Positions 35,001 to 45,932 of a stretch of DNA of 64,000 bases are shown here, in pieces. A program made the translations under genes and the position numbers. Under the pieces are notes generated by a model. That model had not been told where the DNA came from and did no database searches. It was given only the letters and a program-made list of their open reading frames with translations. Source of the DNA: Antedon mediterranea (taxonomy: Eukaryota > Echinodermata > Crinoidea > Comatulida > Antedonidae); contig NC_092673.1 of the NCBI RefSeq assembly GCF_964355755.1, forward strand, positions 34,791,648 to 34,855,647, read 5' to 3'. The number at the start of each line of letters is the position of its first letter. The stretch's first letter is position 1.

Positions 35001-38000
35001 AATTGTACTTGATTTTCACCAAATAATGCGTTAAATATAAATGGATTCCACAGAGTTTTTAGCCCTCTAATTAATTTTGCTCTTTTGGCGTTCCATAGAA
35101 ACCAAAATATTGAACATTGAGTGTGCGAAATGCGAGAAAAACAACGTCTGTAAAATCACCAATTTAATGGATTTATTGTTACTTTTATGTGATTTTTCTT
35201 CATTAAAGTAGGCCTACTAATTCTAAGCTGTGGTATTCAGGATAAAGTTGGTTAAAATACAAGGCAGGTGCAAAAGGAAACTAGCCTAGCGGGCCTATAG
35301 GCCTAGGCTACTTCAATTTCGGTGATTTCCTGCCTTGCAATTTTGAGAAATGATATAAAATGATGCCTCGCATTTTTTGATGATGGTAAAACGATGCCTC
35401 GCATAAATTTCTGACTTGCCTCGCATGCCTTCCCTGCCTCGCGTGCCTCGCTGCCTCGCACTTTGTTACTACCCGTACAAATACTGTTTAGTTCAAAAAG
35501 GCCCAATTGTTAAGTTATAGATAACCCAACAAGACAATACTTTATTGTATTCACAGAATTTTATTTTTAATACAATCCGTAACAAGATTTTAACTGTGCA
35601 TCGCACAATGTTTATTTCTATAGCTGAATCCAGAGAAAAATTAGAATAACAATAAACCATTGTTATTATTCGGTTAAACCACAACATTTGAAAGTTTATA
35701 CATATACTGTTCTTTATTTAGATCAATAACAGGCCGAATTGTGTATGCCCTACTGTACAAAATCGAAACTTATTTTTTAATACAATCCGTAAACAACAAC
35801 ATTTAACTGTGCATGCCAAATACGTTTATCTCTATAGCAGGATTCAAATCAACTTAAACAAATAACAATAAAATACTTTTATTATTCGGTTAAAACCTCA
35901 ACATTTGAAGGTTTATACCAATCTGTTGTCTAATTATCTAAACAAGACAGCTATTGTATGCCCTACTGTAATTTACAAAATTAAACTTATTTTTTAATAC
36001 AACTATTATTAATTAACTGTGCATCCCAAATTTTATAGAATCCAAAAAAAAGTAACAATAATATTATTCGGTTCAAATACTTTGATAGTGTCTGTATTAT
36101 TGAAAAAGTTTAGCAGGACCTCAAGCAATATGACTTCTGTTAATTAAGGCACTTTAGGCCTATTTATATTTGGAACCAAACCTGGATCCGCCACTGCTTC
36201 CTGTACAGCCTCGTCGTCGACGAAAGGTCCTCACAACATTTCTCCATTCGTTTCTGTTCTGTGAAATTGCTTTTTATTTTTGCAAGATCCGCCACTGCTT
36301 TATAGACTTATGCGATTAAATGCTTTTTAACTGTGTATTACTGACTGTCTACTCAATGTCTTCAATTATTAACCACAAATCAACAATTTGTACTCAACAA
36401 TATGTAGAATTAAACTGTATACTCGATGATAAAAGGTCTGGTTGGCTATCTTCTCATTGTGCTTATTTATCAGGAACATCAGATGCAATATCAATTTGTG
36501 TTTATTGTGATTGTAATTAGAATTTTATGCGACGAACACGAAACAAATCGTTCCCTCAAGACAGTGTTCAGTTATAAGAATAACATATTAGTATCAAAAC
36601 TACTTATATATGTTGTAATGCTGTAAAAATTAATACTTTTGGCTGTAAAATCATAATTGTTAACTTCGTCTATTCGTCCGAAATTGTTCTATATTTTTAT
36701 TATCAAAAACGTTTTCTTCATATACTTTAGTCTGTTTAGCATTTTTATCAAAATTATCATAATTTTTTTGGTTTATTCATCAACATCACAACCATCATAA
36801 TTATTGTCAACATTATTATCATAAGATCGGGGTGGGGAAGGTCCGGCTGCCCTCAACATTTTCGAAGGAAAATAATGTACAGAATATACCATTAGATGAA
36901 GGTCAGGTCATTATTTTCAATATCATCCCTCTATTCCGCCATTGATTATCGTTATCATCTTCATTGTATTTCATTGTTGCAAAATAAGGATGACCTTAAA
37001 TTGCAGGGAACAGAGCGGTGATGGCCGGTTCCTCAGCACAGGTTGCATCTTTTGGTATTTCATTGGATTAATTTGTTTAACGGCCTAAATCTTTCTTTCA
37101 ACGATGCTTTTCAATATACAGTACTGTATTTAGAGTCTATTTATCTTTATGCCAAATATGTAACTATATCGTTTTAAGAATGAAATTTTATTGAATATTA
37201 TGCATCGGTTTGTAATTCATGAATACGTTCATAACTGAAAATGAGAAGAAATTACAATAAAGGTGGGTGATTCCTACGAAAGAAAAAAAAAGTATTTAGA
37301 ATAGGCTATACGAACATTTATTATTTATTATTACAGGAATGACCGGGCATGTTGCGTTTGATGATGACGGTGATCGGATCTCCGACTACGTATTGATGGA
37401 TTTTCAGGTAAGCTACAGCAATTATCAGTCTTTTAGTTGTAACCATCCAACACGTTACCTCAGTCGGAACATTTAAGTAGGCCTAGTAAGCAAGATAACA
37501 AAATCTAATATGCAGACATATAAATATAATGTAGACATATACAAATCTGTGTGTTAACAACGCGAGACACTATACTAGTATTTTTCCACAATTTTAATCA
37601 TTTTGTGTAAGTATTATGAAGGTCTATTTTTGTTTGCAAGACCTTTTTTTTGTGTGAATTAGAAAGGATGATTTTCTTTTACCTATACCGTAATTTTATT
37701 TTTTCCACATAAGGATTGCTAACAGCCGGCTACATTTTGAGGTGGTTCAGGGTTTTTTTTGGGTGTGAATTATTTTCATATTGAAAGAGAACATTTATCA
37801 ATATATTTGAATAAATTTACTATTCAAATTGCAGTAGGGAATAAGAATGATTTTACAGGGGAAAAAAGAGTTGTGGACTCTACGTATAATGTACCGGTAC
37901 TGTATAATGTACCGGTACTGTATAATGTACCGGTACTGTATAATGTACCGGTACTGTATAATGTACCGGTACTGTATAATGTACCGGTACTGTATAATGT

Positions 38001-41000
38001 ACCGGTACTGTATAATGTACCGGTACTGTATAATGTACCGGTACTGTATAATGTACCGGTACTGTATAATGTACCGGTACTGTATAATGTACCGGTACTG
38101 TATAATGTACCGGTACTGTATAATGAGAATAATACTGTATATGACAAATCCCAACCTTACCTGATACAGTCAACATGCACGTGAAATGTATTATGATACT
38201 AAACAACAGTATTGCCATATGCGAAACTTAATGAATAGGTAATCTGTTTATATGGTTTACACAAATATGTATTTTTAAGGGTGTTACACACTATAACGAT
38301 AACGATCGACGATAAATATATACATAGGTATCCTATAATAGTTTGTTCGATTTATTTTATTTGTGTGTAAAAACACATATTTATCAACTTCTCGTCGATC
38401 GTTATCGTCCATAATATAATTGAGTCTTTTATTCTATTTCAATCACTTTCCATACAGGATGCTTATCGATTTGGACCGGTAGCGACGTTTTTTTATTTGA
38501 ATAAAAGCGTCACAAGTTTCGGCACAATATTATGGCCGGGAAACATAAAACCAGGCGACACAGTTATAACAAAATCGGGTAAGTATTATTATAGCGCTAT
38601 GGTTTATGTGTAATGATCATTAAACTTTATAATCATAGTGTGCCACATACTAATATCTCATAGAAGACTCCCCCAAAGATACACAGATGTTGATAAAAAA
38701 CATTTGTCCGCCTAGCTACTACTATCAACATTAATATTTTGTATGCACATGTACATAAATGCATACATTTGTTTTAGTTTGTACGAGTACTATACGTACC
38801 AAAATACATTGTTATAACATTATTCTATACATGCTGTATTATCAGCATTTTACGCATGCATCAAGTGTTTTTGGCTGATACTAATAATTTAAAGCGGTAG
38901 ACCTACACGTGAACATTTTTTTTTAGCACTTTAAATACTGTAGGCCTATTATTAGTTTTAAAAAATGGTTATAATATGGTTTTCTTTAACAGATTGGTGG
39001 ATAATCTTGGTAGTAGCTGTTATAGGTGTAGCTGGAATAGTTATCATAATGGCAGTCCTATGGTTAAGGTAGTGACATCATCTTTCACTTCTAATTTTTA
39101 ATGTGTGTTTCTTTTTTTCTTCTGTTTGTCGGTTTCTTGAAATTAGGAGTCAAAATCGGATCAAACGAAACGTGACCGAAATCATTTGAATTTAAATTAT
39201 AAACCTATTATTTAGAGAAAACTATTTGTATTGAAAATATATATTGTAAATCAAAAAGTTTTGGCATAGACAGACGCTATATAAATATAAATATATATAT
39301 ATAAATACGATATACCTCTATTATATATTAGCAGAGAAGATTTGTCAATTTTAATCGTTACTTTAAATTTCCGCTAAAGGAATAGTGACTTAGTTATTTT
39401 AATCAGAAAATAAATAATTATTTATTCGTATAAACTACCTCTTGAAACAATGAAGACAATACTGCCACCTTAAATTAAATAACGTAATCTTTCAATTTGT
39501 TCACAGCGCGAAATATCGTAAGTATATCAACAGGAAAGATTGGCTGATAAAGTTTGACGATTTGATACCATTATATCATCACAATTTACTAGCGGTAAGA
39601 TTCAACGCATTAAGGCCAATTTACACTGACGAGCCGCCCAGGACAGATACATATTCTACGTGGGACAAGCTACGCGTTTTTCTGCTTACCGTTACCACTC
39701 GTCTGTGTAAATTGGCATCCGATAGCATGACCAACATAAGTGTGTCCTTATGTTGTTTTGTTCTCGCGTTGTGTGTAAATGGTCATAAAAATAGGCGCGT
39801 CCGTATACTGTAATTTAATTGGTTGAAAGTTGTTTGCGCTGAGCCAATTGATCAAATTAAAATATGTATATATTTTTATTCAATGTGTTTTTAAAAAATA
39901 ACTTATATGTTCAATACGATCATTTTTTGTTTAATTTATTTTTTGTCGAGTATTTTTGCGGTCATGAAGTAAACCTTATACATTTACAGACAACCTGTTT
40001 GCCGTCAACCGTGCAGCTTCATCAGACGTCATCCGCTGGCCAGGCCGAGGCATCGTTGTCATTGGATGTTGGCGATTTAGCGGCTGAGTTACGTCATGGT
40101 ACTCAAACGGTAGCTATTTATAAAGCGCAATACGTAGCGGTTTTGACAGGCCAGCTGAAAAACTTTCATCTGAATAAGGTCACAAAGAAAGAACTGCAAG
40201 CGGTAATAATATGTTAATCATAATTAGATTGTTCTGAATAATATGACGACTAACATTATGATGATGATAATGATGATGATATTAATAAAGATCAGTAGAG
40301 TATCCAGAATGATGATGATGATGATATTAATGAAGATCAGTAGAGTATCTAGGATGATGATGAAGATATTAATACAGATCAGTAGAGTATCTAGGATGAT
40401 GATGAAGATATTAATATAGATCAGTAGAGTATCTAGGATGATGATGATGATGATATTAATACAGATCAGTAGAGTATCTAGGATGATGATGAAGATATTA
40501 ATACAGATCAGTAGAGTATCTAGGATGATGATGATGATGATATTAATACAGATCAGTAGAGTATCTAGGATGATGATGATGATGATATTAATACAGATCA
40601 GTAGAGTATCCAGAATGATTCGGGAGCTTTCTATTTCCGATGACCAAACTATGTCACGTTAATTCATTGTGCGCATGCGGAGATATTAGGACGTTTTTCC
40701 TCACTTCCTCACCTCGACAAAGGTTTGACGGTTTCTACTGAAGGTCTAGGCGACGACGACGATACATCGATTGACCTGATCGCAAATCAAAAGATCCGCA
40801 ATGTCTGCGTACTGCGTCCAGAATTCTACATTGAGATCATGGCGGCGATTGCACGATCATTCAGTGTACACCGCCTAACAAATGCATATCTTAACGTTTT
40901 TTTGCAGTTACGCTGGCTGGTTCACGACAACATAAACCGCTTCTTAGGAATATGCTTCCCTCCTAAAGACGATGAAATGCTTTTATACTTAACCGAACAT

Positions 41001-44000
41001 TGCTCAAAAGGAACGCTTCGTGTTGTGTTAGATAATGACGATATCAAGCTTGATTCTACGTTCAAAATGTCTTTTATAAACGACTTAACTAGAGTAAGAA
41101 ATGTATGGTAAAACGCTAAGACTTATCTACAGATAGTAATGTATGTTGAAATGCTAAGATACATTAGCAAGCTATAATTGTTTGTCTTCCGTTTTCATTA
41201 TCAATAATTCATACAATTGCATAGAATTTCTACAAATGTATTTTTGCAATTAGGTCTCAATATGAATTTTACACTTAAGCCTAAACTCTGTATCTTGCAG
41301 TTAGGCCTCGCCTCACTCTGGATATTGGATTTAAGCCTCCTTTGATTTTGCAATTAGGCCTATACATTCATAGGCCACAGAATACATCTAGTAATGCCAT
41401 GTAGATAAAGAAATATGTTTAGTGTATTTAAATTTGACGTTTTCTTTTTATTTAATCGTCTGTTTTTGTTATAGTTTGTTATCCCTGAGTAGGCCTACAG
41501 GGTACAGACAGTTATACAAAAAATTTGGGCATCGCCTACTAGATTTTAGATTTAAGCCTCGCTCTGATATTGCAATAGGCCTACACTCTGTCTCCTGCAT
41601 TTAACTACTTTGTGTATTTTGTCCATGCTTTATAGGGTCTTCAATACATTCATAACTCAGAGATTAAGTCACATGGTTTATTAACGTCAAGTCTGTGTGT
41701 AATTGATAGTCGATGGGTGTTGAAGATTACGGGAATTGGAACGATTGCACATCAAACATACAAAGACAATTTATATAAATCCGAACCATCGTACAGATTT
41801 TCCAGTAAATATATTTTTTAAGTTGTTATTGCATTTTTGGAATTCACGTTTTATTTATTTTGTATTTCTAATATATTTTCTTTATCTAGAGAAAACTTAC
41901 AAACTCAACAAAAAGGCCTACTTTAAACAAATTAAAAATACTAAATATTTTTTAAATAAGTTTAACAATAATAGCGCATTTTTTTTTAATGTAAAGATTG
42001 GTTTGCAATGCAACGACCGCCGAAGCGCAACGTACGTGAGTTGACCAATCACAAAAGACCAATCGCGTCGTGATAGGTCAAATTATGTCCAGCTTTAAGC
42101 GTGGTAACCACTAGAGGTGCAACCAATGACGTAGACGCATGTTTTTGTTTTGTTGCATATTATCATTGCAGCCAAAACTGAATTACAGAATATTTACATC
42201 AACATTTATAAAACAAACTAAATATACACAATACATGCATATAACAAGTTTAGCTATGACAAGCGACAGTTAGAATCATCCATCGCGTGTGATTGGTCAG
42301 ATGGCTTTCGTTGCGCTTACGTCATTGCGTCCTAGTGGAAACCACGCATTACTCCCACAATTACCAGTTAACTATTTGAAAAAATATCTTTTGGAATAAT
42401 ACATTTAATTTAACAGTGTCAATTTATCAAGAAGTCATGACTGCTCAGGATGATGCTAGAATCAATCATCACCAAAAACACCTAACCTAGCTAACCCCTG
42501 ATGCTTTATTTGTAATAATTCGTTATTTTATTTCCCGTAGGAATGGTGTGGACAGCACCCGAGCTGCTGCGACAAGAAATCCCCATCAAAGGCAGTCAGA
42601 AAGGAGACATCTACTCATTAGCAATAATATTATATGAAATAGTTTCACAAAACAATCCTTATGCAATATATGAAAAATCACCAAAAGGTACAGTTCACAT
42701 TGCACGCTATTTGCTATTGAAGGTTGAACCAGTCAGTTCAGTCAGTAACAATTACCGTATATCACTAGTCATCATGTTATGGTGGCGATGTTAAATGTCG
42801 GCAAATAATTACAAAAATAGACATATGACGTCAGAGAGCTGATCATCATTTTTTCATACGGTATCATACATATAATATCACTCATAAACAAGTAGAAATT
42901 GTTTTTATCTAAATTTAAACGAAATTTATTTATTTAAAACGTGTGTTCATTTGTCACGTAGGCTAATCGCTGAAATAAAACGGTCTTTATTTCAGAGGTG
43001 ATACGTCTGGTGATGAAGCGAGAGGAGCCTCCATTTCGTCCAATGAAACAAAGTCATTTTTCTGAAATAGCCAGTGATGGAACTCTAAACGGCTTACCCA
43101 CTGAACTACTAGATTTCGTCAAACAAGGATGGGAAGAGCTTCCCGAAGACAGACCAGATATACACTCATTTCGTCAGAAACTCAGGATCGTCAGGAAAGG
43201 CCGGTAAATCATGTGCTTGTGAAATTATGGTATAAAGGAAGGAAGGTAGTTTTCTGAAGGATAGTTATGCGTCCCTGGGGTAGTTGCACAAGGAGTAGTT
43301 GCACAGGGGGTAGTTGCACAGGGAGTAGTTGCACATGGTGTAGTTGCACAGGATGTAGTTGCACAGGGTGTAGTTGCACAGGGGTAGTTATCTATGAATT
43401 TTAAAATATATTTACACATTTTAGCAATGTATACCTATTTTATTTGCTTTTTTAAATATTGTTTAGAAAAGAAAGTATAATGGACACAATGCTGGCGAAA
43501 ATGGAAAAGTACACGGAAAACCTGGAGAAGGTTGTATTGGATAGAACAGGACAACTACTGGAAGAAAAGAAGAAAACAGATGAATTACTTTACAGAATGC
43601 TGCCACCGTACGTACTTTACTTCAGTCTGTCCTTTTCACGGGGCGCCGTTTGGAACATTGTTTAAAGGGCTTCTTTTGTTAACGAAATGGGAATATTTCA
43701 AACGGCACCCGGTACATAAATCAGACCCTTTCTTTTTGTGCCGGCAAATCTGAACAGCAAATCAAGCGTGCGGTACGGTGCAGAAATTGATTTTTTAATT
43801 TTTATTGTTCGCACTAAAATAAAAAGAAGTTATTTTATCAACAGAACTATAAATAGTTTATCAAATATGAATGATTTGGTATTGTATAAACTGAATATCC
43901 TTTATGTTGTAGTTCTGTTGCAGACTCACTGAAGCGTGGCAATGTTGTAGAAGGCGAGTTTTATCAAAATGTGACCATTTACTTTAGTGATATTGTCGGA

Positions 44001-45932
44001 TTTACACAAATATCCGCCGAAAGTAATCCTCTTGAAGTCATCGATTTCTTGAACGATCTTTACACTTGTTTTGATGCAATAATTGGGAAGTGTGATGTAT
44101 ACAAGGTTGGTAGGATTTGATACAACATAACACGAAAACACAAGAATAAAACATACTAGGTGTTCGTTTTCGCGCGCACGAGAACGGGAAAACGGGAGGC
44201 TGCAAATTACGTATTCGATCGTCAGCATGTGATTGCACTTGAATCTACACTATTTTACGGTTTTAAGTAACTGTGATAATTAAATGATTTAATATTTATA
44301 GCAAAATATCAATCAATTTGTATGAATCTAAAGGCCTTTAGTCAACTTTATTTTTGTTGCATTATACTAATACAGTAGTAATATAAAAGTAAATAGAAAT
44401 AGAGGATTTGTTATTGTACTTAATGAATGTATTGTAAAATAGGTTGAAACAATAGGGGATGCGTACATGGTAGCAAGCGGTCTTCCTAAGAGAAATGGCG
44501 ACAGACACGCGAGTGAAATAGCTAATATGGCACTTAATATTCTGGACAGGGTGAAGACATTTATAATTCGACATATGCCAGAAAGACAATTGGAAACACG
44601 AATAGGGATCAACTCTGGTAAGTGTAAAGAAAGCCGATTTTCGGTAGGCCTACTGTATCATAGGTTATTTGGTAATACAGAATCACATGTGTTTCGCATG
44701 TACCATAGTACATAGTATCGTGACCATAACCTAACCCGTAACCTACTGTATTCTTACATGATACAGGCGCCACATGTGATACAAATGAGATGCTGTATTA
44801 CCGAAATTCCTATGATACTGGGTAAACATTGTTGTATTATAGAGATACAACACTGGTAATCGGGTAAAAAAAAGTATCAAGAAACCTATTTAAACAGTTG
44901 TAAAATCAAGTATTAGAAAATGAGATACAGATTCTTGATATAAGTTTATTATTGATTAAAATGTTTCTAGGCCCTATAGTGGCGGGTGTTGTCGGATTAA
45001 CGATGCCTCGATATTGTCTCTTTGGTGACACTGTTAACACAGCTTCAAGAATGGAATCAAACGGCCTACCTCAACGTATACACATAAGTGAAAGCACTTA
45101 CAATATTCTGAATACTATCGGAGGTTATAGAATGGATAAACGAGGTGATATCAAGATAAAGGTATGAGTTTTTCTGTATATATAGTTATCACAACATGGC
45201 AGGGCAATTACTGTACTTAGTATTGGCCGTTTGTTACGGGGCGCCATACTTAAATAAATGATAACGTATTACACTGCACCCCATATATATAACACTTTCT
45301 ATGGTCAAATAATGTAATACATAGATATCTTAACTTCTGCAATTCTAGAGTGTTTTCCACCCGCTGCCAATATGCGTCTATTTGTGAACACGGTGGTTAT
45401 CTTATTTCGCAGTGAGTTATATATTTGTATTTATTTTAGGGGAAAGGAAGCATGACAACGTATTGGTTGTTCCGATCTGATGAAGAAATACTTAATTCTC
45501 AAGAAAATATATACGACGCACAGGATGAATTCAATAAAAAAATGTGAGAAAGTAGATTGGTTTTAAAAAAGTTTCGTATTTTTGTGAGAGCCAGTTGTCA
45601 CAAATGATATTCTTTAATTCACTCGGTTAAGTTAAGCACGCATTTCCGTGTAGCCCTACTTTTGAACAATCATAATAATATACTAATGTAATAGGCCTAT
45701 TGTTTTATGTTTCATTTGTTATTGTATAATATCCTTTAGCTCTACAGTGTCAGAAGTAAGCAATGACAGTCTTCTCAGCCCACCATCCAGAACAAACCCA
45801 GCGGCGAGCTTCTTTGAATCGCATTCCATACCAGAGTATCCAGAATCGATCAAATCAACACGCTCTATCCCGGGTTATATTGTCGAAAATGACAGACAAT
45901 CTCAGCTCTTAAACACACAACGTAACAACTAA
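28363..45932 (+). CDS. Membrane receptor guanylate cyclase, 19 exons, 1124 aa
   Basis: Exons: 28363-29041, 31799-32033, 32442-32496, 33432-33561, 37337-37407, 38458-38578, 38993-39068, 39507-39594, 39990-40202, 40908-41093, 41636-41804, 42541-42687, 42996-43203, 43467-43607, 43913-44105, 44443-44617, 44971-45161, 45440-45543, 45740-45932. All junctions are GT-AG and in frame (3375 nt). The protein converts GTP to cGMP in response to an extracellular ligand. Order: signal peptide (about 1-24), ANF-receptor ectodomain (to about 431), membrane helix (about 434-455), kinase-homology domain (about 500-790), coiled coil (793-840), cyclase domain (about 842-1030), Ser-rich tail. This is the architecture of natriuretic-peptide, speract/resact-type and sensory receptor cyclases; the ligand cannot be inferred. 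Length and exon layout look complete. Introns are crowded with MITEs and tandem repeats. Confidence 0.93.
29042..31225. other. Receptor cyclase intron 1, non-repetitive part
   Basis: AT-rich sequence. It contains a (CTTAT)n tract at 30557-30588. A 60-codon frame at 29323-29505 begins with a hydrophobic stretch but has no splice signals that fit the cyclase frame, so it is not called. Confidence 0.4.
30751..31066. mobile_element. MITE family B copy 2
   Basis: It starts TTTAAAGATATATTGTTCCC and ends AAAATAAATCTTTAAC. It shares the AATGGGCTTTTGTTCAAT-like and ATTTTGTCTTTTTATA interior with the copy at 5852-6190. It is more diverged than that copy and lies in cyclase intron 1. Confidence 0.78.
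31226..31389 (+). mobile_element. MITE family A copy 6 (best preserved)
   Basis: Perfect terminal inverted repeats: AAGCTTTGTCTACACTATCA followed by AACT at the left, and the exact complement AGTTTGATAGTGTAGACAAA ending GCTT at the right. The interior carries CATATATGGACAAGATGATG and the CACTACCATATTTGGGCACA core. It defines the family ends. It lies in cyclase intron 1. Confidence 0.9.
31431..31449. repeat. (AT)n microsatellite
   Basis: About nine AT dinucleotides lie between the family A MITE and the 63-bp array. Confidence 0.85.
31583..31826 (+). repeat. 63-bp tandem repeat, 4 copies, duplicating the exon 2 splice acceptor
   Basis: The acceptor TTATTCCGTGCAG followed by TTATCTGGTTGATAGTTGGT and GGAGTAACTA recurs with acceptor ends at 31609, 31672, 31735 and 31798. 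The 63-bp period is a multiple of three and every unit is open in the cyclase frame, so any of the four AGs could be used without disrupting the protein. Each upstream choice would add 21 hydrophobic residues ([19 protein letters not shown] then RA). The 1124-aa model uses the most downstream AG, which gives the expected ectodomain length. Confidence 0.92.
31799..38578 (+). CDS. Receptor cyclase exons 2-6: rest of the ectodomain
   Basis: These encode residues 227-430: [54 protein letters not shown] and [17 protein letters not shown]. This is the usual series of ANF_receptor landmarks ending in the juxtamembrane W-P-G motif. Exon 2 is preceded by three extra copies of its own acceptor and first codons (see the 63-bp repeat). 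Confidence 0.88.
32034..32441. other. Receptor cyclase intron 2, no feature recognised
   Basis: A short AT-rich intron with no repeat or coding signal. Confidence 0.5.
33200..33349 (+). mobile_element. MITE family A copy 7
   Basis: It opens CTCTATCAAACTTTACGTGA and ends AGTTTGATAGTGTAGACAGA, with CATATATGGACATGATGACA and two CACTACCA words between. It lies in cyclase intron 3, about 80 bp before exon 4. Confidence 0.82.
33587..35471. mobile_element. Foldback-type element with GCGAGGCA-array ends, about 1.9 kb
   Basis: The left end (33587-33722) reads ACAAAGTGCGAGGCAGCGAG followed by GCACGCGAGGCA and four or more spaced GCGAGGCA copies. The right end (35336-35471) is its inverted equivalent (TGCCTCGC repeated, ending CTCGCACTTTGT). 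Within it a longer inverted pair lies at about 34441-34688 and 35078-35292 (for example GTTTCTATGGAGCGCCAAAA versus its complement). No transposase frame is present. Flanking target duplications were not resolved. It sits in cyclase intron 4. Confidence 0.7.
35472..36130. repeat. Degenerate about 240-bp direct repeats in cyclase intron 4
   Basis: Blocks starting TTTTTAATACAATCCGTAA and continuing through AACTGTGCAT, then AACAATAAA and TTATTCGGTTAAA recur at about 35560, 35770 and 35990, increasingly diverged. No coding content. Confidence 0.6.
36131..37336. other. Rest of cyclase intron 4
   Basis: AT-rich, with short ATT and ATC tracts. The phrase GGATCCGCCACTGCTT / AGATCCGCCACTGCTTT occurs twice (about 36184 and 36286). 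No gene is supported. Confidence 0.4.
37885..38124. repeat. 18-bp palindromic minisatellite, 13 copies
   Basis: The unit TATAATGTACCGGTACTG repeats 13 times without a single change and contains the palindrome GTACCGGTAC. Because 18 is a multiple of three, open frames appear in several frames; they are artefacts. It lies in cyclase intron 5. Confidence 0.97.
38579..38992. other. Receptor cyclase intron 6, no feature recognised
   Basis: AT-rich intron without a repeat or coding signal beyond one AGGCCTA word. Confidence 0.45.
38993..39068 (+). CDS. Receptor cyclase exon 7: transmembrane helix
   Basis: A single exon encodes about residues 431-455, [20 protein letters not shown] followed by VLWLR. 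It is an uninterrupted hydrophobic stretch ending in Arg, as expected for a type I membrane protein. Confidence 0.9.
39507..43203 (+). CDS. Receptor cyclase exons 8-13: kinase-homology domain
   Basis: These encode residues 456-792. Landmarks are [14 protein letters not shown] (beta-3 region), [43 protein letters not shown] (where active kinases have HRD), WVLKITGIG (where kinases have DFG), [25 protein letters not shown] and [19 protein letters not shown]. Loss of the HRD and DFG aspartates marks a pseudokinase. In the family this domain relays ligand binding and ATP modulation to the cyclase. Many family members keep the DFG/DYG Asp; here it is Gly. Confidence 0.9.
39617..39722. mobile_element. 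Short inverted-repeat element in cyclase intron 8
   Basis: GCCAATTTACACTGACGAG at the left pairs with CTCGTCTGTGTAAATTGGC at the right (17 of 19 paired) around an about 65-bp loop. A further TGTGTGTAAATGG word at about 39770 suggests a longer parent element. No target duplication is resolved. Confidence 0.55.
40255..40620. repeat. About 54-57-bp tandem repeat rich in GATGAT, 7 copies
   Basis: The unit is GATATTAATACAGATCAGTA followed by GAGTATCTAGGATGATGATG, with variable GATGAT/GATGAAG length. It lies in cyclase intron 9. Confidence 0.92.
41240..41610. repeat. Degenerate repeats built on TTAGGCCT / TTTAAGCCTC words
   Basis: Phrases of the type TTGCAATTAGGCCT and ATTTAAGCCTCGCTCTGATA recur irregularly in cyclase intron 10. 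No coding content. Confidence 0.55.
42098..42351. mobile_element. MITE family C copy 2, about 255 bp
   Basis: The left end reads GCGTGGTAACCACTAGAGGT and the right end, reversed, reads GCGTGGTTTCCACTAGGACG. It also holds AATGACGTAGACGCA near the left and TTACGTCATTGCGTC near the right, forming the extended inverted arm. It lies in cyclase intron 11 and is related to the nested element at 7508-7666. Confidence 0.7.
43270..43388. repeat. 15-bp minisatellite (GTAGTTGCACAGGG), 8 copies
   Basis: TAGTTGCACA recurs about every 14-15 bp with variable GGGG/GGTG/GGAT linkers, in cyclase intron 13. The minus-strand open frame across it is a repeat artefact. Confidence 0.93.
43467..43607 (+). CDS. Receptor cyclase exon 14: dimerisation coiled coil
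   Basis: This encodes residues 793-840, [16 protein letters not shown] then [20 protein letters not shown] ending LPP. It is the conserved signalling-helix coiled coil that couples the kinase-homology domain to the paired cyclase domains. Confidence 0.9.
43913..45161 (+). CDS. Receptor cyclase exons 15-17: catalytic domain
   Basis: These encode residues 840-1026. FSDIVGFT (Asp about 866) and [14 protein letters not shown] (Asp about 910) supply the two metal-binding aspartates. Glu about 906 and Cys about 978 ([12 protein letters not shown]) are the guanine-selecting pair, so the enzyme should be a guanylate and not an adenylate cyclase. Asn about 985 and Arg about 989 (TVNTASRM) are the transition-state residues. 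All catalytic positions are intact. Confidence 0.92.
44618..44970. repeat. Receptor cyclase intron 16 with an imperfect inverted repeat
   Basis: GGTAATACAGAATCACATGTG at about 44671 is followed by the complementary CACATGTGATACAAATG... ATGCTGTATTACC at about 44770. The two arms form a small inverted-repeat element remnant of roughly 200 bp. Otherwise nothing is seen. Confidence 0.45.
45440..45932 (+). CDS. Receptor cyclase exons 18-19: C-terminal tail
   Basis: [16 protein letters not shown] closes the cyclase domain. The last exon encodes a Ser/Pro-rich tail without a recognised domain, ending LLNTQRNN. The final codons and stop lie inside the first unit of the tandem array at 45911-46563. 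Confidence 0.88.

Noticed and set aside
37759-38218. Overlapping open frames in five frames over the cyclase intron 5
   Set aside because: All come from the 18-bp stop-free repeat; real splice sites of exons 5 and 6 bracket it as intron.
43225-43419. Minus-strand CATTP-repeat frame
   Set aside because: Translation of the 15-bp GTAGTTGCACAGGG array in an intron.
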